This document shows, piece by piece, positions 14,117-21,049 of a stretch of 24,256 nt of DNA (its first letter is position 1; the number at the start of each line of letters is the position of its first letter). Where the stretch lies: NCBI RefSeq assembly GCF_965657105.1, contig NZ_CBFHNB010000032.1, positions 1 through 24,256 of the forward strand, read 5' to 3'. This stretch comes from Puniceispirillum sp965657105. Lineage in GTDB: Bacteria > Pseudomonadota > Alphaproteobacteria > Puniceispirillales > Puniceispirillaceae. A program made the position numbers and the translations under genes. The notes under the pieces are model-generated. The model was not told the origin of the DNA, made no database searches, and saw only the letters and a program-made list of their open reading frames with translations.

Positions 14117-15757
14117 TCAGCTATCGGCATGTACTTTTGGGCTGTGGGCATGTTTGCATGTATCGGTGATGAAGCGATCTATCGCTTTGATCTGCGCCTC
14201 ATCGAGCTTGAGACCCAGCCTTGTGCGTCGCCAGACAAAATCCTCGGCTGATCGAACCCATTCATGCGATACGCTCCAGGCTAGTTCGACCGCATATATA
14301 TCCGCCCCGAAATGCGTTCCCAGATCGGCGCTAGTGCTACAGTTAGCCAGCATATCAAACACATCGGTGCCATAGGCACGCGCCAGCCGCCGCACATGCT
14401 TATCATGCAAAAAGTCATATTTTGTCCCGATCGCGGCGCATAGATCATCAAATCCATCAACCGGAAAATCGCCACCAGGCAAAGTCACACGTGCGGTCCA
14501 GTTGCCATCTGTCCCGTTTAGTCCTGGCAAATATGCGGTCAGTTCGGCCATCGCCGATTCCGCCAGCTTGCGATAGGTGGTGATCTTGCCGCCAAATACA
14601 TTCAACATTGGTATCTTATCTGCGGCATCGATCCGCAGCACATAATCACGTGTTGCCGCCGTTGCCGAGGCCGCGCCATCATTATAAAGCGGGCGCACGC
14701 CAGCATAGCTCCAGACAACGTCATCATTGCTGATTGTCCGGTTGAAAAACCCGCTGACAAAATCCAGCAGATAGGCTTGTTCTTCGGGGGTGCAGACAGG
14801 CAATTCGTCAGGATCGTCATGATCGACATCGGTTGTGCCGATCAGCGTGAAATCATCTTCATAAGGTATCGCGAAACAGATACGCCCATCAGTGCCTTGA
14901 AAGAAATAACAGCGGTCATGATCATACAGCTTACGCGTGACAATATGGCTGCCACGTACCAGCCGCAATCCGTCGGTTGAATTGATCCGTGCGGTATTAT
15001 GGATAATATCTTCCACCCATGGCCCCCCCGCATTGACTAGCGCTTTCGCGGTAAAGCGGAAACTGGTGCCACTATCGCGATCTTCGGTATGGATGATCCA
15101 GCCATCGGCATTACGTTCGGCCAGCGTAACCTTGGTGCGCGTCATGATCTGTGCGCCGCGTTGTTCGGCATCACGCGCATTGAGCACCACCAGTCGTGAA
15201 TCCTCGACCCAGCAGTCCGAATATTCAAAGGCTTTGGAAAATTTATCATCTAGCGGTGCCCCTGCCGGATCTTGGGTCAGATTGACAGTTCTTGTCGGCG
15301 GCAGAATCTTGCGCCCGCCCAGATGATCATACATGAACAGACCCAGCCGAATCAGCCAGGCTGGCCGGCGCCCTTTCATCCACGGCATGATCCCGCCCAA
15401 TAGCTTTGCCAGTGGCGTATTGCCTTCAAAGCGCATCTCGGCGTGATAGGGCAGCACAAAGCGCATCGGCCAGCTGATATGCGGCATCGCTGTCAACAAC
15501 ACTTCGCGCTCAATCAAGGCTTCGCGCACCAGCCTGAATTCGAAAAATTCTAGATAGCGAAGCCCGCCATGAAACAATTTTGTCGATGCCGAAGATGTCG
15601 CCGAGGCCAGATCGTTCATTTCGGCCAGGCCGACTTTCATGCCGCGCCCTGCCGCATCACGGGCAATGCCGCATCCGTTGATACCGCCACCTATGACAAA
15701 TAGGTCGAAATCCACTGTTTTATCGGTGTGGGGTTGTTTTGGCATATCAGTCATCAT
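14117..15757 (-). CDS. glpD: Aerobic glycerol-3-phosphate dehydrogenase
   Basis: This 546-residue FAD enzyme oxidises sn-glycerol 3-phosphate to DHAP at the inner membrane and passes electrons to quinone. The N-terminal FAD-binding loop is FDLFVIGGGINGCGIARDAA (about 17-36). STKLFHGGLRYLE follows, as in GlpD. Further family segments are NAGGPWVEDI, LVRGSHIV, CFAIPYEDDFTLIGTTDVD and VFGGKITTYRKLAE. The C-terminal helical domain ends with WRRTRLGLKLDE. The length is a little above the usual 500-odd residues. Two adjacent ATG codons (15757, 15754) can both serve as start. It lies 29 bp downstream of glpR in the same direction, so the repressor and the dehydrogenase share a transcript. Its substrate comes from Ugp import or from GlpK. 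Confidence 0.95.
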   Translation of the reverse strand: MMTDMPKQPHTDKTVDFDLFVIGGGINGCGIARDAAGRGMKVGLAEMNDLASATSSASTKLFHGGLRYLEFFEFRLVREALIEREVLLTAMPHISWPMRFVLPYHAEMRFEGNTPLAKLLGGIMPWMKGRRPAWLIRLGLFMYDHLGGRKILPPTRTVNLTQDPAGAPLDDKFSKAFEYSDCWVEDSRLVVLNARDAEQRGAQIMTRTKVTLAERNADGWIIHTEDRDSGTSFRFTAKALVNAGGPWVEDIIHNTARINSTDGLRLVRGSHIVTRKLYDHDRCYFFQGTDGRICFAIPYEDDFTLIGTTDVDHDDPDELPVCTPEEQAYLLDFVSGFFNRTISNDDVVWSYAGVRPLYNDGAASATAATRDYVLRIDAADKIPMLNVFGGKITTYRKLAESAMAELTAYLPGLNGTDGNWTARVTLPGGDFPVDGFDDLCAAIGTKYDFLHDKHVRRLARAYGTDVFDMLANCSTSADLGTHFGADIYAVELAWSVSHEWVRSAEDFVWRRTRLGLKLDEAQIKAIDRFITDTCKHAHSPKVHADS

Positions 15758-15786
15758 AGGAGTCCATTACGGGTAAAGCGCTCTGC

Positions 15787-16557
15787 CTAGTTTGTTTCAT
15801 TGACGATGATTATCGATGTATTGCCGGCCTCGGCGGCGGCACAGAATGCGTCTGGAGGCCGCGCATCGGTAATGACATAATCAAGTTCTGACACGTCACA
15901 AATCCGCACCGGCGCGTCATTTTCGAATTTCGAAATATCGGTCACCAGCACCTTGATGCGGGCGTTACGAATAATGGCGCGCGCCACCGCCACCTCACGA
16001 TCATCGAAATCCAGCACTGATCCGTCACTATCCAGCGATGATGCGCCAATAATGGCAAAATCGGCTTTATAGCGACCGATGAATTCAACCGCCTGATCCC
16101 CGACGATGGCGCCATCGCTCTTGCGAACGGCACCCCCAACCAGAACCAGTTCACGGAGCTGCGCATTCAGGAAAATCTGGATGACGTTAATATTATTTGA
16201 AATGACTGTCAGATCATTATGCGCGGTCAACGCCTTGGCCACCTGTTCGGTTGTTGTGCCGATATTCAGAAATACCGAACAATTATTGGGGATCAATTGC
16301 GCCGCTTGTTTGCCAATCGCGGCTTTCTCGACAGCATAGGACAAACGTCTTTCTTCATAGCCTCGGCTTGATGTTGATACGACACGGCGGGCGCCACCAT
16401 GCGTACGCATCGCTAATCCACGGTCACATAAATCGCCCAGATCACGCCGGACTGTTTGCGCTGTTACGTCAAAACGCGCTGCTAATTCATCAACGTCAAC
16501 TTTGTTATTGTCGCGTAGTAAACCGATAATTTCATTTTGTCTTATATTTAACGTCAT
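15787..16557 (-). CDS. glpR: DeoR-family repressor of glycerol-3-phosphate genes
   Basis: The 256-residue protein has a DeoR-type N-terminal winged helix (VDVDELAARFDVTAQTVRRD, then MRTHGGA, about residues 20-57) and a C-terminal sugar-phosphate-sensing domain with NIGTTTEQVAKAL, ISNNINV, LVGGAV and DREVAVARAII. GlpR repressors respond to glycerol 3-phosphate. ATG 16557 is preferred to the TTG one codon earlier because GGAG (16564-16567) lies six bases upstream. It is first in a glpR-glpD transcript and is divergent from glpK, with operator-like repeats between them, so autoregulation and control of both sides are likely. Among DeoR proteins, GlpR is the natural choice given glpD and glpK. 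Confidence 0.9.
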   Translation of the reverse strand: MTLNIRQNEIIGLLRDNNKVDVDELAARFDVTAQTVRRDLGDLCDRGLAMRTHGGARRVVSTSSRGYEERRLSYAVEKAAIGKQAAQLIPNNCSVFLNIGTTTEQVAKALTAHNDLTVISNNINVIQIFLNAQLRELVLVGGAVRKSDGAIVGDQAVEFIGRYKADFAIIGASSLDSDGSVLDFDDREVAVARAIIRNARIKVLVTDISKFENDAPVRICDVSELDYVITDARPPDAFCAAAEAGNTSIIIVNETN

Positions 16558-16604
16558 CAAAATCTCCAGATCCTAAACATGTAGCGCACCTATATTTAAA
16601 ACGC

Positions 16605-16668
16605 ACGAATTTTATTCGTTTTGTGCGCGTTTTATAAATTACGAACATATAACGAGCATTAATTCGTT
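16605..16668. promoter_or_regulatory. Cluster of ACGAA-type operator-like repeats, probable GlpR sites
   Basis: The glpR-glpK intergenic region holds several copies of the half-site ACGAA or its complement. ACGAAT-TTT-ATTCGT (16605-16619) is a perfect inverted repeat. ACGAACA (16641-16647) and ACGAGCA (16652-16658) are direct copies spaced 11 bp, one helix turn, and ATTCGTT (16662-16668) faces the second copy. E. coli GlpR sites contain similar TTCG/CGAA cores, so these are likely GlpR operators. This is inferred from position and similarity only. Confidence 0.5.
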
Positions 16669-16744
16669 CAATTTCTCGGATAAAATGCCAAATTTTCATA
16701 GTTTAACGACTAAATTTTTAGTTTGACATTCATCCCATGTTCGT

Positions 16745-16891
16745 ATGAAGATTGGAATTAGCCGTTTTTATGGCGGTTCATCCCTTAATGGCATGGACAT
16801 TGCCGACCGCATTGGATTTGTTGGTACACCTCTATGGTGGCCACTTGCCATATCGGTTGTTGCCAGTATTCTGTGTTTCTGGAAAGTCTAG
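16745..16891 (+). CDS. Possible 48-residue single-span membrane protein in the glpK leader
   Basis: An ATG at 16745 opens 48 codons ending in TAG at 16889-16891, just 24 bp before glpK. The product has a polar start and one hydrophobic segment of about 20 residues in the C-terminal half (beginning FVGTPLWWPLAI) ending FWKV. No Shine-Dalgarno is visible upstream of the ATG, and a TTGACA (16723-16728) that could serve as a -35 box lies so close that the ATG would be at or before the transcript start. It may be a genuine small membrane protein cotranscribed with glpK, a leader peptide, the tail of a lost gene, or chance. I do not recognise a family. Confidence 0.35.
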   Translation: MKIGISRFYGGSSLNGMDIADRIGFVGTPLWWPLAISVVASILCFWKV

Positions 16892-16915
16892 GCGACATGT
16901 ATAAGGGGGAAATAG

Positions 16916-18418
16916 ATGCAAAAGGATTACATCCTTGCCATTGATCAGGGCACGACCTCAAGCCGTGCGATTATCTTTGATCGTGATCTAAAGCCGCTTA
17001 CCACCGCCCAGGCTGAATTTACCCAGCATTTTCCGCAATCGGGCTGGGTCGAGCATGATCCCGAAGACCTTTGGTCAACGACTATTGATATGTGCCAGCA
17101 GGCGCTCAAAACTGGTGCTATCAGCGCCAGCACTATTGCCGCCATCGGCATCACCAATCAGCGCGAGACCACCCTTGTATGGGATAAACATACTGGCAAG
17201 GCGATCTATCCAGCGATTGTCTGGCAGGATCGCCGCACCGCCGATTATTGCCGCGATCTCAAGGCGGCTGGTCATGAAGATATGGTCGCGGGCAAAACCG
17301 GCTTGCTACTTGATCCGTATTTTTCGGCGACGAAACTGCATTGGATTTTAACGCATGTTGACGGGGCGATGGCGCGCGCCAAGGCAGGCGACTTGCTGTT
17401 TGGCACGGTGGATAGCTATATCATCTGGCGTCTGACCGGGCGGGCGGCGCATGTCACCGATGCGACCAATGCGGCGCGCACCATGCTTTACAACATAGCC
17501 GAAGGCTGCTGGGATCAGGAGCTGCTAGATTTATTTGATATCCCCGCGCATATGCTGCCTGAGGTCAAAGACAGTTCAGGCCATTTTGGCACCACGCATG
17601 ATGATTTGTTTGACGGCGCCGCCATTCCCATTCTTGGCGTGGCGGGCGATCAACAGGCGGCCACCGTTGGTCAGGCTTGTTTTCAGCCAGGCATGATTAA
17701 ATCGACCTATGGCACGGGTTGTTTTGCCTTGATGAATACAGGTGACAAGATCGTCTATTCCTCAAACCGTCTATTGACCACAATCGCCTATCAGCTTGAT
17801 GGCAAACCGACCTATGCGCTTGAAGGTTCAATCTTCATCGCTGGTGCTGTTGTGCAATGGTTGCGCGATGGCCTAAAGATCATTGCATCGGCGTCCGAAA
17901 CGCAAGCCTTGGCCGAAAGCGCTAGCGATACCGAACAGGTCTATTTGGTGCCGGCCTTTACCGGTCTGGGGGCACCCTATTGGAATGCTGATTGTCGTGG
18001 TGCCATATTTGGCCTGACCCGCAATACCGGCCCTGCTGAAATTGCCAAAGCCGCATTGGAAAGCGTAGCCTATCAGACGCGCGATCTAACCGAGGCGATG
18101 AGCGCTGATTGGGATAATAAAGGCAAAATGGTTCTGCGCATTGATGGTGGCATGGTTGCCAATAACTGGGCGATGCAGATGTTATCGAACCAGCTTGGTG
18201 CGCCGGTGGATCGTCCGGTTATAACCGAAACCACGGCGCTTGGCGCGGCCTATCTGGCGGGGCTTGCCGCGGGTATTTGTGCGCCACCAGATGAATTTGC
18301 CGCCAGCTGGAAACTGGAAAAACGGTTTGAACCAAATGTTGATTGTGGTAATTCTGATACCCTCTATGCTGGATGGAAACAAGCGGTAGCCCGCTTGCTT
18401 CACGATCCGGAATCCTAA
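16916..18418 (+). CDS. glpK: Glycerol kinase
   Basis: This 500-residue FGGY-family kinase phosphorylates glycerol to sn-glycerol 3-phosphate with ATP. The N-terminal domain starts YILAIDQGTTSSRAIIFD (5-22) and continues with ITNQRETTLVWD, and AIVWQDRRT. The second domain shows GVAGDQQAATVGQACF, YGTGCFALMNTG, and GLGAPYWNADCRGAIFGLTR; RIDGGMVANNW and TETTALGAAYLAGLA complete the ATP site. Length is as expected. ATG 16916 follows AGGGGGA at good spacing. It is divergent from glpR-glpD and is followed by gap 36 bp later, so glycerol phosphorylation is linked to lower glycolysis. No glpF facilitator gene lies nearby; glycerol may enter by diffusion or by a facilitator elsewhere. Confidence 0.96.
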   Translation: MQKDYILAIDQGTTSSRAIIFDRDLKPLTTAQAEFTQHFPQSGWVEHDPEDLWSTTIDMCQQALKTGAISASTIAAIGITNQRETTLVWDKHTGKAIYPAIVWQDRRTADYCRDLKAAGHEDMVAGKTGLLLDPYFSATKLHWILTHVDGAMARAKAGDLLFGTVDSYIIWRLTGRAAHVTDATNAARTMLYNIAEGCWDQELLDLFDIPAHMLPEVKDSSGHFGTTHDDLFDGAAIPILGVAGDQQAATVGQACFQPGMIKSTYGTGCFALMNTGDKIVYSSNRLLTTIAYQLDGKPTYALEGSIFIAGAVVQWLRDGLKIIASASETQALAESASDTEQVYLVPAFTGLGAPYWNADCRGAIFGLTRNTGPAEIAKAALESVAYQTRDLTEAMSADWDNKGKMVLRIDGGMVANNWAMQMLSNQLGAPVDRPVITETTALGAAYLAGLAAGICAPPDEFAASWKLEKRFEPNVDCGNSDTLYAGWKQAVARLLHDPES

Positions 18419-18454
18419 AGCAAATCCCCCACCCCTATCTCAGGAGACTTTAAA

Positions 18455-19456
18455 TTGACTACCAAGGTTGCTATTAACGGTTTTGGCCGCATTGGCCGGA
18501 ACATTGTGCGCGCGCTTGTCGAATCTGGACGTGATGATATTCAGCTTGTTGCTATCAATGATCTAGGTCCTATCGAAACAGGTGCGCATCTGCTGCGTTA
18601 CGATAGCGCCCATGGTCGTTTCAAAGGCGACATCACTGTAGATGGTAATAGCCTCGATTTTGGTATGGGCAAGATTGCCGTTTCGGCTGAACGTGATCCG
18701 GCTGCCTTGCCGTGGGGTGATGTTGATGTTGTGCTGGAATGCACAGGTGTCTTTACCGCGCGTGACAAGGCTGCTGTGCATCTGCAAAGCGGGGCATCGC
18801 GTGTGCTTATTTCGGCACCAGGTGCTGATGCGGATAAAACCATCGTCTATGGCGTCAATCATGATACGCTGACCGCCGATGATCGTATTATCTCGAATGC
18901 ATCCTGCACGACAAACTGTCTGGCACCTGTGGCCAAAATCTTGCATGACACGGTTGGAATAAAGCGTGGTTTCATGACCACAATTCACAGTTATACGGGC
19001 GACCAGCCAACCTTGGATGCGTTTCACAATGATCTTTACCGGGCGCGGGCGGCGGCGGTCAATATGATCCCGACCTCAACCGGGGCGGCCAAGGCGGTTG
19101 GTCTGGTTCTGCCTGAATTGTCAGGCAAACTTGATGGCGTTGCCGTGCGCGTGCCAACTCCGAATGTATCGGTTGTCGATCTGACCTTCGAGGCTGGCCG
19201 CGATACCACGAATGAAGAAATCAATGATGCCATGGCGACAGCGGCAAAAGGCACTATGGCAAATGTGCTTGATTTTACTATGGATAAGGTTGTCTCGATG
19301 GATATGAATCATGATCCGCATTCATCGATCTTTGCGGGTGAACAGACCAGGGTGATGGATGGTAATTTCGTTCGTATCTTGACGTGGTATGACAATGAAT
19401 GGGGCTTTTCAAACCGGATGCTTGATACCGCCTCATGGCTTGGCAAATTGGCCTGA
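18455..19456 (+). CDS. gap: Glyceraldehyde-3-phosphate dehydrogenase (phosphorylating, type I)
   Basis: The 333-residue enzyme converts glyceraldehyde 3-phosphate, NAD(P)+ and phosphate to 1,3-bisphosphoglycerate, or the reverse. The Rossmann start is VAINGFGRIGRN (5-16). The catalytic cysteine is Cys151 in NASCTTNCLAP, with partner His178 in TTIHSYTGDQ. IPTSTGAAKAVGLVLPEL and WYDNEWGFSNRM follow, as expected. The start codon is TTG (18455), preceded by AGGAG with eight bases between; no ATG fits the conserved N-terminus. A TTG start usually lowers initiation, notable for a central enzyme. It follows glpK by 36 bp without a terminator. I see no CbbA, Pgk or Tpi gene next to it, so whether it serves glycolysis or gluconeogenesis cannot be told here. 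Confidence 0.95.
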   Translation: MTTKVAINGFGRIGRNIVRALVESGRDDIQLVAINDLGPIETGAHLLRYDSAHGRFKGDITVDGNSLDFGMGKIAVSAERDPAALPWGDVDVVLECTGVFTARDKAAVHLQSGASRVLISAPGADADKTIVYGVNHDTLTADDRIISNASCTTNCLAPVAKILHDTVGIKRGFMTTIHSYTGDQPTLDAFHNDLYRARAAAVNMIPTSTGAAKAVGLVLPELSGKLDGVAVRVPTPNVSVVDLTFEAGRDTTNEEINDAMATAAKGTMANVLDFTMDKVVSMDMNHDPHSSIFAGEQTRVMDGNFVRILTWYDNEWGFSNRMLDTASWLGKLA

Positions 19457-19497
19457 TGCCAAAGGCTTTGCAAAGTATGCTTTTATAGATGTCTGGT

Positions 19498-19526
19498 TTA
19501 TCACAGCGGTTAATTCTGTCTATGCT
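19498..19526 (+). promoter_or_regulatory. Candidate promoter of the GNAT gene
   Basis: TTATCA (19498-19503) and TATGCT (19521-19526) are separated by an ideal 17 bp. Each hexamer matches the sigma-70 consensus at four of six positions. The pair lies about 65 bp before the acetyltransferase start, in the 135-bp gap after gap. No clear terminator for gap was found. Confidence 0.35.
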
Positions 19527-19591
19527 ATAAAGACCTTATGGCCTGAAATGGGATGCTTTCGGGTCGCCTAACCAGAGTAAGAGGGGGTATT

Positions 19592-20338
19592 ATGTCCGAC
19601 ATTGATCTTACCTCGATTTTGGGGCCAAAAGTACCTGATTGGCGCGCACCGCCATCGCCCTTTGACGTGGGGTTTGAAAAAACCGGACTTATTGGCGATC
19701 ATGTGACGCTTGTGCCACTTGATGCTGATCTTCATGCGGCGGGTCTTTTTGCCAGCTTTACCGAAGATAAACAGGGCGCCATATGGCACTATTTGTCCTA
19801 TGGTCCCTTTGAAATGCTGGCCGATTACACCGATTATGTGCGGGTGATGGCATCATCAAAGGATGTGTTCTTTTTTGCCATTCAGGATAATGCGACATCT
19901 CGTTTTGTGGGGGTTGCATCCTATTTGCGCATTAATCCGGCGGCAGGGTCGATTGAGGTTGGGCATCTTTGTTTTGCCCCTGCCTTGCAATCGACTATCG
20001 GCGCGACCGAAGCGATGTTTCTGATGATGCAATGGGCGTTTGAGGCTGGCTATCGCCGCTATGAATGGAAATGCAACGCGCGTAATCTGCGGTCGCGTCG
20101 GGCGGCACAGCGGTTTGGCTTTTCCTATGAAGGTGTGTTCCGTCAGGCTTTGGTGGCCAAGGGGCATAATCGGGATACCGCATGGTTTGCCATGATTGAT
20201 GCTGAATGGCCTGCTTTGAAACTGGCCTTTACCAGCTGGCTTGATATGGCGAATTTTGACGCTGAGGGATGCCAGTATAAATCCCTATCCAGCATGACCG
20301 CACCAATCCTAGCGGCGCGTGATCCGGCTTTGGATTAA
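19592..20338 (+). CDS. GNAT-family N-acetyltransferase (RimJ/RimL-like)
   Basis: The 248-residue protein belongs to the GNAT superfamily, RimJ/RimL-type branch, which transfers acetyl from acetyl-CoA to an amine, often a protein N-terminus or small metabolite. Visible features are VTLVPLDADLHAAGLF (beta-1/alpha-1), AIWHYLSYGPF, FAIQDNATSRFVGVASYLRI (beta-2/3), GSIEVGHLCFAP (beta-4, CoA-binding edge), and NARNLRSRRAAQRFGFSYEG (alpha-4/beta-6), which closes the CoA site. ATG 19592 is chosen because GAGGGGG lies close upstream; an in-frame ATG at 19553 has no such site. The substrate is unknown. The stop overlaps the stop of the convergent phosphatase gene in the palindrome TTAA. Confidence 0.85.
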   Translation: MSDIDLTSILGPKVPDWRAPPSPFDVGFEKTGLIGDHVTLVPLDADLHAAGLFASFTEDKQGAIWHYLSYGPFEMLADYTDYVRVMASSKDVFFFAIQDNATSRFVGVASYLRINPAAGSIEVGHLCFAPALQSTIGATEAMFLMMQWAFEAGYRRYEWKCNARNLRSRRAAQRFGFSYEGVFRQALVAKGHNRDTAWFAMIDAEWPALKLAFTSWLDMANFDAEGCQYKSLSSMTAPILAARDPALD

Positions 20339-21018
20339 TTGGGGCTGTTATAGGCCTTACCCCACTCCCTCACAAAATCTTCTTGTGCTTGTGTTTCGAT
20401 ACTGCCTGGGCGGGTTTGCCTGATCGCTGTGATCGCCGCCGCTGCCTCAATGCCAAATCGGCCTAGCAAAAGCCCTGCCATCATGCCGGTACGTCCCAAT
20501 CCGGCCTGACAATGAATCGCTATGCTCTGGCCGTTGCGGATACGCGTTTCCAGATCATCAAGCAACTGGCCAAGCGTTACGCTGTGCGCTTCATTCGGAA
20601 TGCCATGATCGCGGATCGGAAAGCTGGCATGTGCAAGTCCGGCGTCGCTAATGATCCTGTCAAGCGCGCTCACCCCCAGCCGCACGCGGTCATCTGCTTC
20701 CAGCAAGGTCAGTACAAGGCCAGCCCCCGCCGATGCCAACTGCTCGACATCGTGCTTTATATCCGCATCATGTGCCTTACCATCTGTCTTGCCATCTGCG
20801 CGCAAGCCGGGGCAGGACGCCAATAGAACAGCCCCCATATTGCTACCCGCCTTATCATGACTATCTGGGTCATGCCTATCTGGGTCATGCCTATCTGGGT
20901 CATAACTGTCGGATGCGGTCAATGCGGCTATATCAAGCTGGTTCCAGAACGCTGTGTCGATATGCTTGCCCTCCTGATATATGCGTGAACATTCAGCCCG
21001 AACATTCAGCCCGAACAT
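20335..21018 (-). CDS. Dual-specificity/tyrosine-type protein phosphatase
   Basis: This 227-residue protein carries the cysteine-phosphatase loop HCQAGLGRTG, with nucleophile Cys170 and Arg176 (C-x5-R), and a likely general acid Asp in FPIRDHGIP near residue 132. These are hallmarks of DSP/PTP enzymes of the kind that act on phosphotyrosine or phosphoinositide-like substrates; the true substrate is unknown. The first 60 residues are weakly conserved and hold a 5-residue repeat, DPDRH-DPDRH-DPDSH (about 40-54), encoded by a 15-bp tandem repeat. The start is uncertain: ATG 21018 lies in a 13-bp tandem repeat without a clear Shine-Dalgarno, while Met61 (20838) begins GAVLLASCPGLR, where the conserved part begins. 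It follows the SulP gene by about 31 bp, so the two are probably cotranscribed. Confidence 0.85.
   Translation of the reverse strand: MFGLNVRAECSRIYQEGKHIDTAFWNQLDIAALTASDSYDPDRHDPDRHDPDSHDKAGSNMGAVLLASCPGLRADGKTDGKAHDADIKHDVEQLASAGAGLVLTLLEADDRVRLGVSALDRIISDAGLAHASFPIRDHGIPNEAHSVTLGQLLDDLETRIRNGQSIAIHCQAGLGRTGMMAGLLLGRFGIEAAAAITAIRQTRPGSIETQAQEDFVREWGKAYNSPN
20861..20905 (-). repeat. 15-bp tandem repeat in the phosphatase coding sequence
   Basis: Three head-to-tail copies of CTATCTGGGTCATGC (20861-20875, 20876-20890) and a slightly changed third (20891-20905) encode the pentapeptide DPDRH/DPDSH on the minus strand. The unit is a multiple of three, so copy-number change would lengthen or shorten the acidic linker without breaking the frame. 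Confidence 0.9.
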
Positions 21019-21023
21019 TCGGC
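20987..21023 (-). repeat. 13-bp tandem repeat covering the predicted phosphatase start codon
   Basis: GAACATTCAGCCC is repeated at 20987-20999 and 21000-21012, with a partial third copy (GAACATTCGGC) from 21013. Each copy contains an ATG on the minus strand (at 20992, 21005 and 21018). As 13 is not a multiple of three, only the outermost ATG is in frame with the phosphatase. Confidence 0.85.
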
Positions 21024-21049
21024 TTATGGGGCTTCACCCTACCATGCGC

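Noticed and set aside
20861..21023. Short repeats considered as a CRISPR array or attachment site
   Set aside because: The 13-bp and 15-bp units are directly adjacent with no spacers and are within or at the start of a coding gene; no cas or integrase gene is near.
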